DNA from: VGSG01 sp040756375
GTDB lineage: Bacteria > Desulfobacterota > Desulfomonilia > Desulfomonilales > Desulfomonilaceae
DNA length: 64,000 bases
Assembly (NCBI GenBank): GCA_040756375.1
Contig: JBFLZC010000028.1
Span: 1 to 64,000, forward strand
Reading direction: 5' to 3'
Shown: positions 42,174-51,419 of the stretch, piece after piece
How positions within the stretch are numbered: the stretch's first letter is position 1
How the letters are laid out: each line of letters starts with the position of its first letter
The notes under the pieces: generated by a model
What the model saw: only the letters and a program-made list of their open reading frames with translations
Told to the model about the DNA's origin: nothing
Databases searched by the model: none
Position numbers and translations under genes: made by a program

Positions 42174-43226
42174 GTGCCGATCCGCAGCAAAACCTTTAAC
42201 GAGAGCTATTACGAAGACATCAAGCTCTTCAGGACCATATGGATCAAGTTTTGGGCGGTGATCTTCGTTGCTGCGCTCGTGCTGCTGCCGTACTTTGGCG
42301 ATCCGTATTTCGTTTACCTGGTCAACCTCTCATGCCTGGCTGCGGTAGCCGCCGTGGGGCTGAACATTCTGACCGGGTATACCGGCCTGATCTCCTTGGG
42401 ACACGCGGCCTTTGTTGCCATCGGAGCCTACACCACAGCGAATCTCGCCAATCATCTGGGCACGCCCTTCTGGATCAATCTCCCCGCGGCCGGATTGATC
42501 GCGGCTGTTGCAGGCGCAATCGTCGGCATCCCCTGCCTGCGGCTCAAGGGTCTTTACCTGGCCATGATCACCATGTCCTTTGGAGTCCTGGTCGAGTACG
42601 TTGTGATCACCTGGGAAGGCCTTACCGGCGGCGTACGTGGAATGAGTGTGCCCGCGATCTCCATCCTGGGTTACAAGCTAAGCTCCGACGAGCAACTCTA
42701 CTTCTTTCTAATCGTGATTACGGCTCTGCTGCTCTTTGCCGCCAACAACATCACCCGAACCCGTGTGGGACGGGCCTTCGTGGCGATTCGGGATCGGGAC
42801 GTCGCGGCTGAAGCTATCGGTGTGAACCTCACGTACTACAAGGTGCTTTCCTTTGCCATCAGCTCGTTTTACGCGGGAGTGGCCGGCGGGTTGTACGCCT
42901 ACACCATCAGGCATATCCATCCGGACCATTTCACGCTACTCCTCTCCATCCAATACATCACCATGATCATTGTGGGCGGGATGGGGAGCATTGTAGGATC
43001 GATCTTCGGCGCGGTATTTATCGTTGTGGTGCCGGAGTTCATCAAGCTCTTTGCTCAGGCTTCGGCACGGGTCTTCCCCGTCTTGGAAGGTCGATACGAC
43101 GAAGAGTGGAACATAGCGGCTTTTGGGCTGCTCATCATCCTGTTCCTTATTTTCGAGCCAGGGGGTCTTTATTCGATCTGGAATCGAATCAAGATAGGAT
43201 TCAAGAACTGGCCGTTCACGTATTAG
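42174..43226 (+). CDS. livM: Liv-type ABC transporter permease (LivM-like)
   Basis: A 350-residue membrane protein with about nine transmembrane helices and the LivM hallmarks LNILTGYTGLISLGHAAF, a YxLRGLYLAM-like segment (CLRLKGLYLAMITMSFG) and the coupling loop VGRAFVAIRDRDVAAEAIGV, followed by GGMGSIVGSIFGAVFI. The start is GTG, with AAAGGG upstream, three bases after livH. Confidence 0.95.
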   Translation: MPIRSKTFNESYYEDIKLFRTIWIKFWAVIFVAALVLLPYFGDPYFVYLVNLSCLAAVAAVGLNILTGYTGLISLGHAAFVAIGAYTTANLANHLGTPFWINLPAAGLIAAVAGAIVGIPCLRLKGLYLAMITMSFGVLVEYVVITWEGLTGGVRGMSVPAISILGYKLSSDEQLYFFLIVITALLLFAANNITRTRVGRAFVAIRDRDVAAEAIGVNLTYYKVLSFAISSFYAGVAGGLYAYTIRHIHPDHFTLLLSIQYITMIIVGGMGSIVGSIFGAVFIVVVPEFIKLFAQASARVFPVLEGRYDEEWNIAAFGLLIILFLIFEPGGLYSIWNRIKIGFKNWPFTY

Positions 43227-43256
43227 TGCTATTCTTTCAGCGAAAGGAGAGAACAG

Positions 43257-44456
43257 ATGAGGCACCACAGGTATTGGATGGTGAAACTTGCGCTCGTCGT
43301 GACCTTGAGCCTGCTTACGGCGGGCTGGGTGTTTGCGGACGCACGCGGAGTGACAAAAGATGCGGTCAAGCTCGGCCTGGTGCTCGTGAAGACCGGTCCC
43401 GTGGCTGCCTTGGGACTGCCCAACGGTCAGGGAATGGTCGACTACATGAACTATCTCAATGAGCAGGGCGGGATCAACGGTCGCAAGGTGGAAGTGATCT
43501 GGGAAGACGACCAGTTCGAGGCGCCCAAGTCCGTGGCCGCGGTGAAAAAACTGATCCACCGCGACAAAGTTCTCTCGCTCATCACCACCGGCGGCACCCA
43601 GCAGACCATCGCGAACTTGGAACAGATCAACGAGTTCAAGATCACGAATATCCCGAACGCGTTGGTGCGGGAATTCTTCGATCCGCTCCAGCCGTACATC
43701 TTCGCGATGGGTGCGACGTATGAGGCTCAATATCAGTGCATCGTGGATTACATCGTCCATGAGCTCAAAATGAAGGATGTGCGCATCGGTGTTGTGTACG
43801 AGAAAAAGGAATACGGAAAGATAAGCCTGGACGCCATCAAAGAAAGAGCTGCCAAATACAAGATCCCCGTGGTAGCGGAACTAGTCCTACCTACCGGCTC
43901 GGTCGATGCAAGCTCACAGGTCATGGCCCTGCAAAAAGAGAATGCCAACGTTGTTATAACGTGCACCTTGCTTCCTGCGACGATTACCTTCCTGAAGAGC
44001 GGGCAAAAGTATAACTATTGGCCGACGGTCTTTGGCTTTAACTGGGCCACGGATGACATGATCGTGAAAGCTTGTGACGAAGCAGCCAAGAATTACATCG
44101 GGGTCAATTTCGTGGGCGCATGGTCAGACGAGACTCCCGGCATCAAGCTTGCCCGCGAGCTCGCGAAAAAGAACAACCGCGAAATCGGCCTTACTTCACT
44201 GTACATCAATGGCGTTGGCGTATCCTGGCTCTTCGGAGAAGCCATGAAACGAGCAGGCAAGGACCTGAGCCCGGAATCGCTCAAGACCGCGATGGAAACC
44301 CTCAAGAACTATGAAACAGGTGGAGTTTTCCCTCCGGTGAATTATTCTTCTACCAGCCACGCTCCTGGTGAAATGGTGAAGTTCTTCAAAGCGGATGTGC
44401 CCAACAAGCGCCTTATAAGCATATCCGACTGGCGAAAACCAAAAGAGCTGAAATAA
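43257..44456 (+). CDS. livK: Liv-type periplasmic substrate-binding protein
   Basis: A 399-residue protein with a signal peptide (core LALVVTLSLLTAGWVFA) followed by a type-1 periplasmic binding fold: KLGLVLVKTGPVAALGLP, YLNEQGGINGRKVEVIWED, then VRIGVVYEKKEYGK and a C-terminal lobe. It delivers the substrate to LivHM. The ligand pocket residues differ from leucine-binding proteins as far as can be judged, which agrees with an acid cargo. AAAGGAGAG precedes ATG. A repeat with a strong hairpin follows the stop. Confidence 0.93.
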   Translation: MRHHRYWMVKLALVVTLSLLTAGWVFADARGVTKDAVKLGLVLVKTGPVAALGLPNGQGMVDYMNYLNEQGGINGRKVEVIWEDDQFEAPKSVAAVKKLIHRDKVLSLITTGGTQQTIANLEQINEFKITNIPNALVREFFDPLQPYIFAMGATYEAQYQCIVDYIVHELKMKDVRIGVVYEKKEYGKISLDAIKERAAKYKIPVVAELVLPTGSVDASSQVMALQKENANVVITCTLLPATITFLKSGQKYNYWPTVFGFNWATDDMIVKACDEAAKNYIGVNFVGAWSDETPGIKLARELAKKNNREIGLTSLYINGVGVSWLFGEAMKRAGKDLSPESLKTAMETLKNYETGGVFPPVNYSSTSHAPGEMVKFFKADVPNKRLISISDWRKPKELK

Positions 44457-44489
44457 CGGTTGCGGAGCCGAGGAGGTTGTAAAGAAGTT

Positions 44490-44605
44490 TCCGGGGAGGC
44501 CCTTCTTGCAACCCCGCGCTTCGCGGGGCTCCCCGGACCCCTCCCCAAGAACTCTTGAACTTTTGCAAGCGCATCCAGCGCTTGCAAAAGTTTAGGAGTT
44601 CTTGG
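44490..44605. repeat. Family A copy 4 with a long second palindrome
   Basis: First the family A core (CCGGGGAGGCCC, and after a CCCCGCGCTTCGCGGGG hairpin, CTCCCCGGACCCCTCCCC). It is followed at 44545-44605 by a palindrome with about 28-base arms beginning CCAAGAACTCTTGAAC and closing with GGAGTTCTTGG around the loop ATCCA. It lies 34 bases after the livK stop and splits the crotonase gene from the operon. Confidence 0.8.
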
Positions 44606-44683
44606 AAGTATTCGCGGATTCACTTGCGGGTGCCACCCCGGCTATGCAGTCAAATCTCGTGGTATGGAATGGAGCAAACTGCT

Positions 44684-45487
44684 ATGTCTCAAAAGGAAGC
44701 GATTGAAATAGGACCACTCAAGCTGGAAGAGCCCGTCGCGGGTGTGATGCTGATCACCATGAACCGGCCGGATAGGCTCAACGCGATCAACCCGGACATG
44801 CTCGAGGCGTTCGAAGAAGTATTCAAGCGCCTGGAGCAAAGCGACGACATCCGGGTAGTCATTCTGACCGGGGCAGGCAGAGGGTTTTGCTCAGGCGCGG
44901 ACCTTGTGGAAGCAGCCTCTCACATGGACCATGAGTACTTCGCGTCCGCTGACACGTACCTCAGAAAGATCCAGGAACGATACGGCGGTCTCATCCTTGG
45001 ATTGAGGAAGATCCCTCAGCCGGTAATCGCGGCGGTGAACGGACCTGCTGCCGGCGGAGGCTTTGCCATTGCGTTGGCTGCGGACATCCGACTTGCCGCC
45101 CCTGAAGCCTTCTTTGTGGCCTCATTCATCAACATCGGGCTCTCCGCAGGGGAAATGGGATCTTCGTACTTTTTGCCGCGGTTTGTGGGTCTTTCCAGGG
45201 CTTCGGAAATTCTATATACCGGGCGGCGTGTGCCCGCGGACGAAGCTGAACGGATCGGCCTGGTGAGCAAAGTGCTGCCCAAGGACGACCTCATAAAGGA
45301 AGCGCTCAATATTGCACAGATGATGCTCGGAAAAACCCCAGGAGGGCTTCGTCTCACCAAGAGCGTCCTGAACGACACTACGACCGCGCAGTCGTTACAC
45401 GCGGCAATGGAATTGGAAAACCGCAATCAAACAATCCTGGTAGTCTCCAGCGAATTCGCCAAGAGAGTAACCGATTTCGGGAAGTAA
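44684..45487 (+). CDS. Enoyl-CoA hydratase/isomerase family protein
   Basis: A 267-residue crotonase. The CoA and oxyanion-hole segments are VVILTGAGRGFCSGADL and GPAAGGGFAIALAADIRLA. Of the two hydratase Glu residues, one is seen in the helix ASEILYTGRR; at the usual first position this protein has FINIGLS and instead a Glu in SAGEMG, so the exact reaction (hydratase, isomerase or other) is uncertain. GGAG lies nine bases before ATG 44684; the longer frame to 44555 starts inside a repeat. It probably serves the degradation of the acid imported by the Liv system. Confidence 0.92.
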   Translation: MSQKEAIEIGPLKLEEPVAGVMLITMNRPDRLNAINPDMLEAFEEVFKRLEQSDDIRVVILTGAGRGFCSGADLVEAASHMDHEYFASADTYLRKIQERYGGLILGLRKIPQPVIAAVNGPAAGGGFAIALAADIRLAAPEAFFVASFINIGLSAGEMGSSYFLPRFVGLSRASEILYTGRRVPADEAERIGLVSKVLPKDDLIKEALNIAQMMLGKTPGGLRLTKSVLNDTTTAQSLHAAMELENRNQTILVVSSEFAKRVTDFGK

Positions 45488-45500
45488 TAGGCCCCGCCAT

Positions 45501-45633
45501 ATACCAGTTGTCACGATTCTTGGCCTCTTAGCCAGCCCTCGCTTGGAAACAGCCGGTAGGGGCCGGCGTCCCTGCCGGCCCGAGCTAGGTGATTCTTAAG
45601 AAAAATGTACCGGCACGGAGGCCGGCACCTACC
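45501..45633. repeat. GTAGGGGCCGGCG repeat with conserved left extension, copy 1
   Basis: A left block (ATACCAGTTGTCACGATTCT, then CAGCCCTCGCTTGGAAAC) leads into GTAGGGGCCGGCGTCCCTGC and, after a spacer, CGGCACGGAGGCCGGCACCT. The two hairpins close with GTAGG and CCTAC. It begins 13 bases after the crotonase stop. Other copies are at 57426-57533, 60384-60540 and, without the left block, 63447-63525. Confidence 0.85.
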
Positions 45634-45690
45634 AGTGTCCGAGCAGCAATCGGACATTATTTTTTTGCACTTGCTATACCAGACTGCGAT

Positions 45691-45728
45691 GGCGCACTGA
45701 CCTGGACAGCGTCCAGGTCAGTGGCACC
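45691..45728. repeat. Hairpin of the GGTGCCAC family
   Basis: GCGCACTGACCTGGAC and GTCCAGGTCAGTGGCACC face each other across a two-base centre. Compare 8830-8931. No gene is seen in 45488-46181. Confidence 0.65.
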
Positions 45729-45904
45729 TCGGGCGTCGGAATGGATGACCTGTGCCGAAGAAGCGTCTATTGGAGGTTACCCCGCGTTTGGTGAGGTTAG
45801 CGCATCATACCCTGCTGGATTCGGGCTTTCACCCGAAGGACGCTCATTTCTGACTGGCGTTTATAGTGCTTGCCAAAATTCATGGGTGAAATGCTCCTGT
45901 CAAT

Positions 45905-45979
45905 GTAGAGGCAGGCCCCCGCGCCTGCCCGGATCGGAAAATGCACAAAGCAGGGCGGACACGCGGGTCCGCCCCTACC
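45905..45979. repeat. Dual-hairpin repeat with GTAGAGGCAGGC / GTCCGCCCCTACC ends
   Basis: Two hairpins (GGCAGGC-CCCCGC-GCCTGCC and GGGCGGACACGCGGGTCCGCCC) bounded by GTAG and CTAC, the same build as the element at 45501 with different inner sequence. Confidence 0.65.
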
Positions 45980-46103
45980 AGCCCAATCAACTTATTTTGG
46001 TCTCAATTCCTGCCAAACGCCATATTCCTGGAGGGCCATAGAGAGCAGTCCTGCAAGCGCTGGAAGCGCTTGCCAAAGGAGGGAGTTTTTTGAGAGGGGG
46101 GTT

Positions 46104-46145
46104 CCGGGGGGAGAACTTTTTTGCACAAAAAAGTTCTCCCCCCGG
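46104..46145. repeat. Terminator-like palindromic repeat, family A copy 5
   Basis: CCGGGGGGAGAACTTTTTT, then GCAC, then AAAAAAGTTCTCCCCCCGG. It lies 37 bases beyond the stop of the RND transporter gene (minus strand), in terminator position, and carries the family flanks GGAGTTTTTT and ACTCTTCAAAACACTCC. Confidence 0.8.
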
Positions 46146-46181
46146 AAACTCTTCAAAACACTCCTACCTTCTGCAACTCTT

Positions 46182-49100
46182 CTACGCGTTGGGGATGCCG
46201 AGCATTTCGCGTTTCTTGGCGTTTCGGCGGTCGAGTCGTTCTTGGAACTCTGCCAGGTACGTGTATGCCACAGGTGTGAGGTAGAGCGTCACCACTTGCG
46301 AAAGGAGCAGCCCGCCGACCACGACCAGCCCCAGCGGCTGTCTTGATTCGCCGCCTGCGCCGTATCCGAACGCGATGGGGAGCATCCCTGCGATGGCCGC
46401 AATGGTGGTCATCATGATGGGTCGGAACCGGATCAGGCTCCCCTCGATCGCGGCATCCAGCGGGCTTTTCTTGTGGGTCCGTTCTGCTTCCAGGGCAAAG
46501 TCCACCACCATAATGGCATTCTTTTTCACTATGCCGATGAGCATGAAGAGCCCCACGAATCCGTACAGATTCAATTCCAGTCCGAATATCCACAGCACGA
46601 GAAGGCCGCCGAACGCGGCAGAGGGTAGGCCTGAAATAATGGCAAGGGGTACCACGAAGCTTTCATAGAGGATGGCAAGAATTAGATAGATGATGACCAC
46701 AGCCACAATGAACAGGAAGACGATGCTCCGGAAGGATTCCTCAAACGCCTGTGCCGTTCCCTCGAATTTGAACAAAACCGTGTCCGGGAGCATCTTCCTG
46801 GCCAGGTCACGCACCGCTTCAGTTGCCTGGCCCAAAGCTACACCCGGAGCTGTGTCAAAGGACATGGTGGCAGAAGGGAGCTGCCCATAGTGGTTCACCG
46901 TTAAAGGACCAGGACGCGAATGTATGTCCGCGATCGCATCTAACCGCACCTGCTCGGAGTTTGAGCCTTTCACATAGAGGTGTGCCAAATCGGCCGGGTT
47001 ACGTTGGTGCGCGTCTTCCACTTCCAGGATCACCTTATACGTGGCGCTGGTTCCATAGATGTTAGAGACCTCACGATCCGCGTACGCGGAATAAGCGCTC
47101 TCTTCAATGATTCCTGCGGTGACGCCGTAAGTGGACGCACGGTCCCGCTGAATATCCACGAACGATTCGGGGTTTTTCAAATAAAGGTCGGAATTGACTC
47201 CCACAACTTGAGGTAGATGTCGCAGCGCGTCTTCAAAGTCTTTGGCGTCTCGGTAAAGAATCTCGGTCTTTGGGCACTGCATCACGAAAAGATACGGGCT
47301 CGGGGCTCTTACGGTGGAGATCTCGACCATAGGCGGCACCCGATAGAAGGTCCTTAGTCCGGGAATACTGTTTGCTACGGGAGTTACCTGCTGGACCACC
47401 TGGTAGGATGAATCCGTGCGCGGCGGCCTCTCCTTCAGGATCAGAACGCAAAAGCCCTGGTTTCGCAGCGGATACCCAGAGACCGTCAGGACATGCTTCA
47501 CATTCTCGTTTGCCTGCAGCGGCGGAGTGACTTCTCTGATCGAGCGGGCCATGCTTTCCGGAGAGATGCTTTCATTGCTCACAAACATGCCGATGAGATG
47601 ATTCATGTCCACCGTGGGGAGGAAGCCTTTTGGCAAAGTCGCGAAAAGGTACAAGGTTGCAGCCAAGGTTAGCCCCGCGATAGCGATGGTCGTACGGCGA
47701 TACTCGACAGCTTCCACCAGGGTGCGGCGATAGAATTTAAGCATGGCATCAAAAATCGGATCAGACTCAGCAAGCTTGCTTCCCGGTCGGAAGAGGCGAC
47801 TGGACAGCATGGGGCTCATACATATGGCCACCGCGCCTGAAATCAGAATCGTAACCGTGATTGTCACCGCGAATTCGTTGAGAATCCTCCCGTAGATGCC
47901 TGCCATGAACATAATGGGCACAAAGACCACAGCCAGGCTCAATGTAATAGAAACAATGGTGAAAACGATTTCGGTTGCGCCGTCGATTGCGGCCTGAAAA
48001 GGTTTCTTGCCCATTTGCATGTGCCGGAAGACGTTTTCGATTACCACGATAGCGTCGTCCACCACGAAACCCACCGAAAGCATCAAGGCCATGAGAGATA
48101 GGTTATCCAGCGAGAAACCCATCATGTACATCACGGCAAAGGTGGAGATCGCGGAGAGAGGTATTGCGATACCGGCTACAAAGGTGGCAGCCACGCTCCT
48201 GAGAAAGAGAAAGATGACCAGGACCACAAGCCCCAGTGCCAGCAAGAGCGTGAATTCCACGTCCAGGATGCTCTCTCGTATGGACTGCGATCGGTCATAA
48301 ACCACTTGGAGCGTGATCGCTGGAGGAAGTGTTGCGCGTATGGCCGGGAGTCTTTGTTCGATACTGTTGACGATGTCAATGGTGTTGGCTCCAGGTTGGC
48401 GCAATACAGCGAGAATAACGGCAGGGTTTCCATCAAGAGTCGAGAACACTTTGTCTCGGTACACACCATCCTGAACGGTGCCGAGCTCTTCAAGTCTTAC
48501 AGGTTGCCCGGCGATTTCGGTGACGATCATGGGCTTGTACCGGGCGGCTTCCATCAGTTGGCCCGAAGCCTTGACCGTCGTGGTGTGATACGGTCCGTCG
48601 AGTGTTCCCAGTGGCAGGTTCACATTGTGCGTCTTTATGGCGTCTCTTACATCATTTATCCCGATTCCTCGGGCTGCCAAGACATCAGGATTCACCTTGA
48701 CGCGCACGGTGAACTGCTGCTGACTGTAATTCTGCACCTGAGCCACTCCCGGTATGGTCGAAAGAGACTGGCTCACGAATGTATCCGCATAGTCATTAAC
48801 CGTGTAGAGCGGTAGCGCTTCCGAATACATGGCCATGTAGAAAATCGGCCACTGGGTCGGGTTTATCTTCTTGAAGTTAGGAGGGCTCGGCATGTTGCTG
48901 GGCATATCGCCTGCGGCCGCAGAGATCGATGACTGGACATCCAGCGAGGCGCCATCGATGCTTCTATTCAAGTCGAACTGCACGGTGATAACGGTTTGCC
49001 CCAGACTGCTCACCGAGCTCATGGCCCGAAGGCCGCTAATCGTCGAGAACTGCTTTTCCAGGGGCGTGGCTACGCTGGAGGCCATGGTTTCAGGATCCGC

Positions 49101-49259
49101 GCCGGGAAGGATCGCTGTAACCTGAATGGTGGGGAAATCAACTTCGGGCAGTTCCGACGTGGGAAGATAAACATAGCCCATGATCCCGAAAAAGAACATC
49201 GAGATCATCAGAGTGATCGTGGTGACCGGCCGACGAATGAACAGCTCAGCAGGGCTCAT
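46182..49259 (-). CDS. RND-family multidrug efflux transporter (HAE1 type)
   Basis: A 1025-residue inner-membrane pump. The twelve-helix, two-porter-domain build is clear: N-terminal SPAELFIRRPVTTITLMISM, the proton-relay Asp pair in SVGFVVDDAIVVIENVF, and the second-half helices VGLFMLIGIVKKNAIMVVD and RFRPIMMTTIAAIAGMLPIA. It is driven by proton antiport and works with an adaptor and an outer-membrane channel. The adaptor gene is upstream on the same strand but 561 bases away, the space being filled by repeats; no TolC-like gene is in the window. Substrates are unknown. Confidence 0.95.
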   Translation of the reverse strand: MSPAELFIRRPVTTITLMISMFFFGIMGYVYLPTSELPEVDFPTIQVTAILPGADPETMASSVATPLEKQFSTISGLRAMSSVSSLGQTVITVQFDLNRSIDGASLDVQSSISAAAGDMPSNMPSPPNFKKINPTQWPIFYMAMYSEALPLYTVNDYADTFVSQSLSTIPGVAQVQNYSQQQFTVRVKVNPDVLAARGIGINDVRDAIKTHNVNLPLGTLDGPYHTTTVKASGQLMEAARYKPMIVTEIAGQPVRLEELGTVQDGVYRDKVFSTLDGNPAVILAVLRQPGANTIDIVNSIEQRLPAIRATLPPAITLQVVYDRSQSIRESILDVEFTLLLALGLVVLVIFLFLRSVAATFVAGIAIPLSAISTFAVMYMMGFSLDNLSLMALMLSVGFVVDDAIVVIENVFRHMQMGKKPFQAAIDGATEIVFTIVSITLSLAVVFVPIMFMAGIYGRILNEFAVTITVTILISGAVAICMSPMLSSRLFRPGSKLAESDPIFDAMLKFYRRTLVEAVEYRRTTIAIAGLTLAATLYLFATLPKGFLPTVDMNHLIGMFVSNESISPESMARSIREVTPPLQANENVKHVLTVSGYPLRNQGFCVLILKERPPRTDSSYQVVQQVTPVANSIPGLRTFYRVPPMVEISTVRAPSPYLFVMQCPKTEILYRDAKDFEDALRHLPQVVGVNSDLYLKNPESFVDIQRDRASTYGVTAGIIEESAYSAYADREVSNIYGTSATYKVILEVEDAHQRNPADLAHLYVKGSNSEQVRLDAIADIHSRPGPLTVNHYGQLPSATMSFDTAPGVALGQATEAVRDLARKMLPDTVLFKFEGTAQAFEESFRSIVFLFIVAVVIIYLILAILYESFVVPLAIISGLPSAAFGGLLVLWIFGLELNLYGFVGLFMLIGIVKKNAIMVVDFALEAERTHKKSPLDAAIEGSLIRFRPIMMTTIAAIAGMLPIAFGYGAGGESRQPLGLVVVGGLLLSQVVTLYLTPVAYTYLAEFQERLDRRNAKKREMLGIPNA

Positions 49260-49302
49260 GGTTTAAAGCGGTTTCAAAACGTATGAGCTTTTGAAAGAGC
49301 TG

Positions 49303-49338
49303 CCGGGGAGACGCTTTTTGCAAAAAGCGCCTCCCCGG
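49303..49338. repeat. Terminator-like palindromic repeat, family A copy 6
   Basis: CCGGGGAGACGCTTTTTG faces CAAAAAGCGCCTCCCCGG. It lies 44 bases before the start of the RND gene, so a hairpin would form in the leader of that transcript or end transcription coming from the adaptor gene. Confidence 0.8.
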
Positions 49339-49431
49339 ACCCCTCCCCAAAAACTCTTATGATCTGCAAGCAGGTTGCGAACGGCCATGATCCATCGGTC
49401 ACAACCGAGCATGAGAGTGCCGCAATTGAGT

Positions 49432-49733
49432 CTGGTGCCACGGATGCATCCCGCCCCGCGGGACTCATCCGTGCCCGACTGTTATTGCTCGATGGCCATC
49501 GGAAGCCTCTCCACCGCAAGAAGCTAGTGCTAAGGGCTTGCCGCCGAACCAGTCGCAGCACGGATGAGCCTTCGGCACATCCGTGGCACCACATTCCCAT
49601 CGACTTCTGCATAATGGGCATGCACTTTCACGTGGAAGCAGGAATCCCGGATAAGGGGTTCAGTACAAGGTTTCCCACTATCCGCTCGTTGGGCTTCTGG
49701 ATTCCCGCCTGCGCGGGAATGACGAAAAAGCGC
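49432..49733 (-). repeat. Composite repeat, copy 2 (inverted)
   Basis: The reverse complement of the block order at 32372-32719: CTGGTGCCACGGATGCATC and GGGACTCATCCGTGC, a variable middle, GATGAGCC with CACATCCGTGGCACCA, then CCCATCGACTTCTGC, TTTCCCACTATCC, GGGCTTCTGGATTCCCGCC and GCGGGAATGAC. It fills most of the space between the RND pump gene and its adaptor gene. Confidence 0.75.
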
Positions 49734-49820
49734 TCGCTGGCCGAGCATCGGTGGATATCACCTCTCATCGCCGGATGGCCGCTAGTATTGCCGACCGGGA
49801 TAACTAGTTACTCCCAATCC

Positions 49821-51017
49821 TTATCGCGGACCACTCTTTTTGGACGTCGCCGCTTCTGGCCGTGGGGCTTCAGCCGACTTCTTCGGTCTTTCCCTCTCCT
49901 GCACAGGGGCTCCAGGGAAAAGGGAAGTCTGGCCTTCGGCAACCACTGTGTCTCCGGGTTGCAAGCCCTCAGCCACCACTTCCATGCCGTCGGCTGAACG
50001 GCTGATCAGCACAAGTCTGATTTCTACGGTGTTGTTGTCTTTGACCCGCCACACATACTTGCCCTTTGGGCCGATCATGACAGCCTGAGACGGAACCAGA
50101 ACCGCATCTTTTGTCACCGTGAGTTGAAGGAGCACCTTGACGAACTCCCCGGGCCATAGTCTTTTCTTGGGATTGGGAAACAACCCCTGGAGCATGATCA
50201 TGCCGGTCTTCGGGTTAATCCAATTGTCGATCAGATTAAGTGAGCCGATTTCCGGTTCGTCGATACCGGTGAACAGGGCCCTTACTTCAAGCGTCTGCCG
50301 AGTATTGTATTCGATGATTTCCTGGAGGAATTTTCCCGGAAGAGAAAACACTACCTTGATGGGCTGAATCTGCCGCACATTGACCAGAGTTGTCTGGTAC
50401 GCGGTGACAATGTTCTTGTCGTCAACTTTGATTTCCCCGGCCAGGCCGTCCATGGGCGCTTCGATGGAGCAATAGCCCAGATCGAGACGAGCAGAAGTGA
50501 CCTGTGCTTCTTCCAGCGCGACCTGGTATTTCTTCCACATAAAATCTACCTGTTTTGCCTCATACTGCTCCGAGCTTATTCCCGCTGCTTCGTAGAGTAC
50601 CTGGTATCGCTTGAGGTCACGATCTGCTTGTTCCAGCTGCGTGTTTGCCTGCTTCAGCCTTGCTTCGGCTTCGTCCAGTTTTGCCTGGAACGGCGCGGGA
50701 TCGATGGTGAAGATGCGTTGCCCCTTCTTGAGAAACTCTCCTTCTTTGAAGCAAGCTTCAAGGAGCTGCCCGGTGACGCGCGGTTTTACCTCCACCCACT
50801 GGAACGCCTTTACGGACCCGATGGCGTTCAGAAAATACGGCGCATCCTTCTGGATCACTTGAGCAGTGACTACAGGTACGGCCACCGCATTCTGGTTGGT
50901 CTGCTGCTTCTTGCCGCACGAGCTGACCATAAGAACTGTCGCGCACAGGACGCAGAACAGATGGATGGTCAGGATGCGCAGATGTCTCTTCTGATGTTGA
51001 TTTTGAGACGGCTTCAT
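49821..51017 (-). CDS. RND efflux adaptor (membrane fusion protein), lipoprotein
   Basis: A 398-residue AcrA-like protein. The signal peptide ends in the lipobox-like LMVSSCGKKQ, so the mature protein is probably lipid-anchored. Lipoyl half-motifs and a coiled-coil hairpin (AKLDEAEARLKQANTQLEQA) are followed by the beta-barrel (PIKVVFSLPGKFLQ) and membrane-proximal part (AVMIGPKGKYVWRV). The tail is Pro/Glu/Lys-rich. ATG 51017 is used; a GTG seven codons earlier is possible. It couples the RND pump encoded downstream to an outer-membrane exit duct. Confidence 0.93.
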   Translation of the reverse strand: MKPSQNQHQKRHLRILTIHLFCVLCATVLMVSSCGKKQQTNQNAVAVPVVTAQVIQKDAPYFLNAIGSVKAFQWVEVKPRVTGQLLEACFKEGEFLKKGQRIFTIDPAPFQAKLDEAEARLKQANTQLEQADRDLKRYQVLYEAAGISSEQYEAKQVDFMWKKYQVALEEAQVTSARLDLGYCSIEAPMDGLAGEIKVDDKNIVTAYQTTLVNVRQIQPIKVVFSLPGKFLQEIIEYNTRQTLEVRALFTGIDEPEIGSLNLIDNWINPKTGMIMLQGLFPNPKKRLWPGEFVKVLLQLTVTKDAVLVPSQAVMIGPKGKYVWRVKDNNTVEIRLVLISRSADGMEVVAEGLQPGDTVVAEGQTSLFPGAPVQERERPKKSAEAPRPEAATSKKSGPR

Positions 51018-51240
51018 TGCAGCTCTGTGTGCAGACACACCTGTTCTTTGGTGAAAACCGCGGACAGGTATTCCACAAAACAGAGTTCTGGTCCACGGAA
51101 TTCAGAGGGTGTCTTGGCTGTTAGACGGTCCGTTTACGTTTCAGATCCGCATGAGAGTACTCGAAAGCCGCATTAGAAAGCAATTCCAAATTGGTGGCCG
51201 AACATAACCATTCAGCGATGCGGGGCAGTTTGGCGCTATC

Positions 51241-51341
51241 TGTCATTGCGAGGACCCCGGACTCGATCCGGGGGACGAAGCAATCTCGGTCCTTTATAGC
51301 TGAGATCGCTTCCCTCGCTTTTCAGCGGGGGCGCAATGACA
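51241..51341. repeat. TGTCATTGCG repeat
   Basis: Ends TGTCATTGCG and CGCAATGACA. Inside are CCCCGGACTCGATCCGGGG as a hairpin and GAAGCAATCTC facing GAGATCGCTTCC. Repeats with these words (CATTGCGAGG and ACGAAGCAATCTC) are known to be scattered in many bacteria. The rest of 51018-51419 is empty. Confidence 0.75.
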
Positions 51342-51419
51342 GTTCTTGGGCGCTGGTGACTGAATCGTCACTGCCGAACATGGTGCACCATGGAAAAGAA
51401 AAGGAGCCTAACGATGCGG

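Noticed and set aside
45488..46181. CRISPR-like array suggested by repeated hairpins
   Set aside because: The repeats are not direct, evenly spaced or identical, and no cas gene is near; they are separate inverted-repeat families.
49274..49621. 115-residue minus-strand frame sharing WCHGCA with a frame at 32547
   Set aside because: The likeness comes from the composite repeat; frame lengths and ends differ and no start signal is present.
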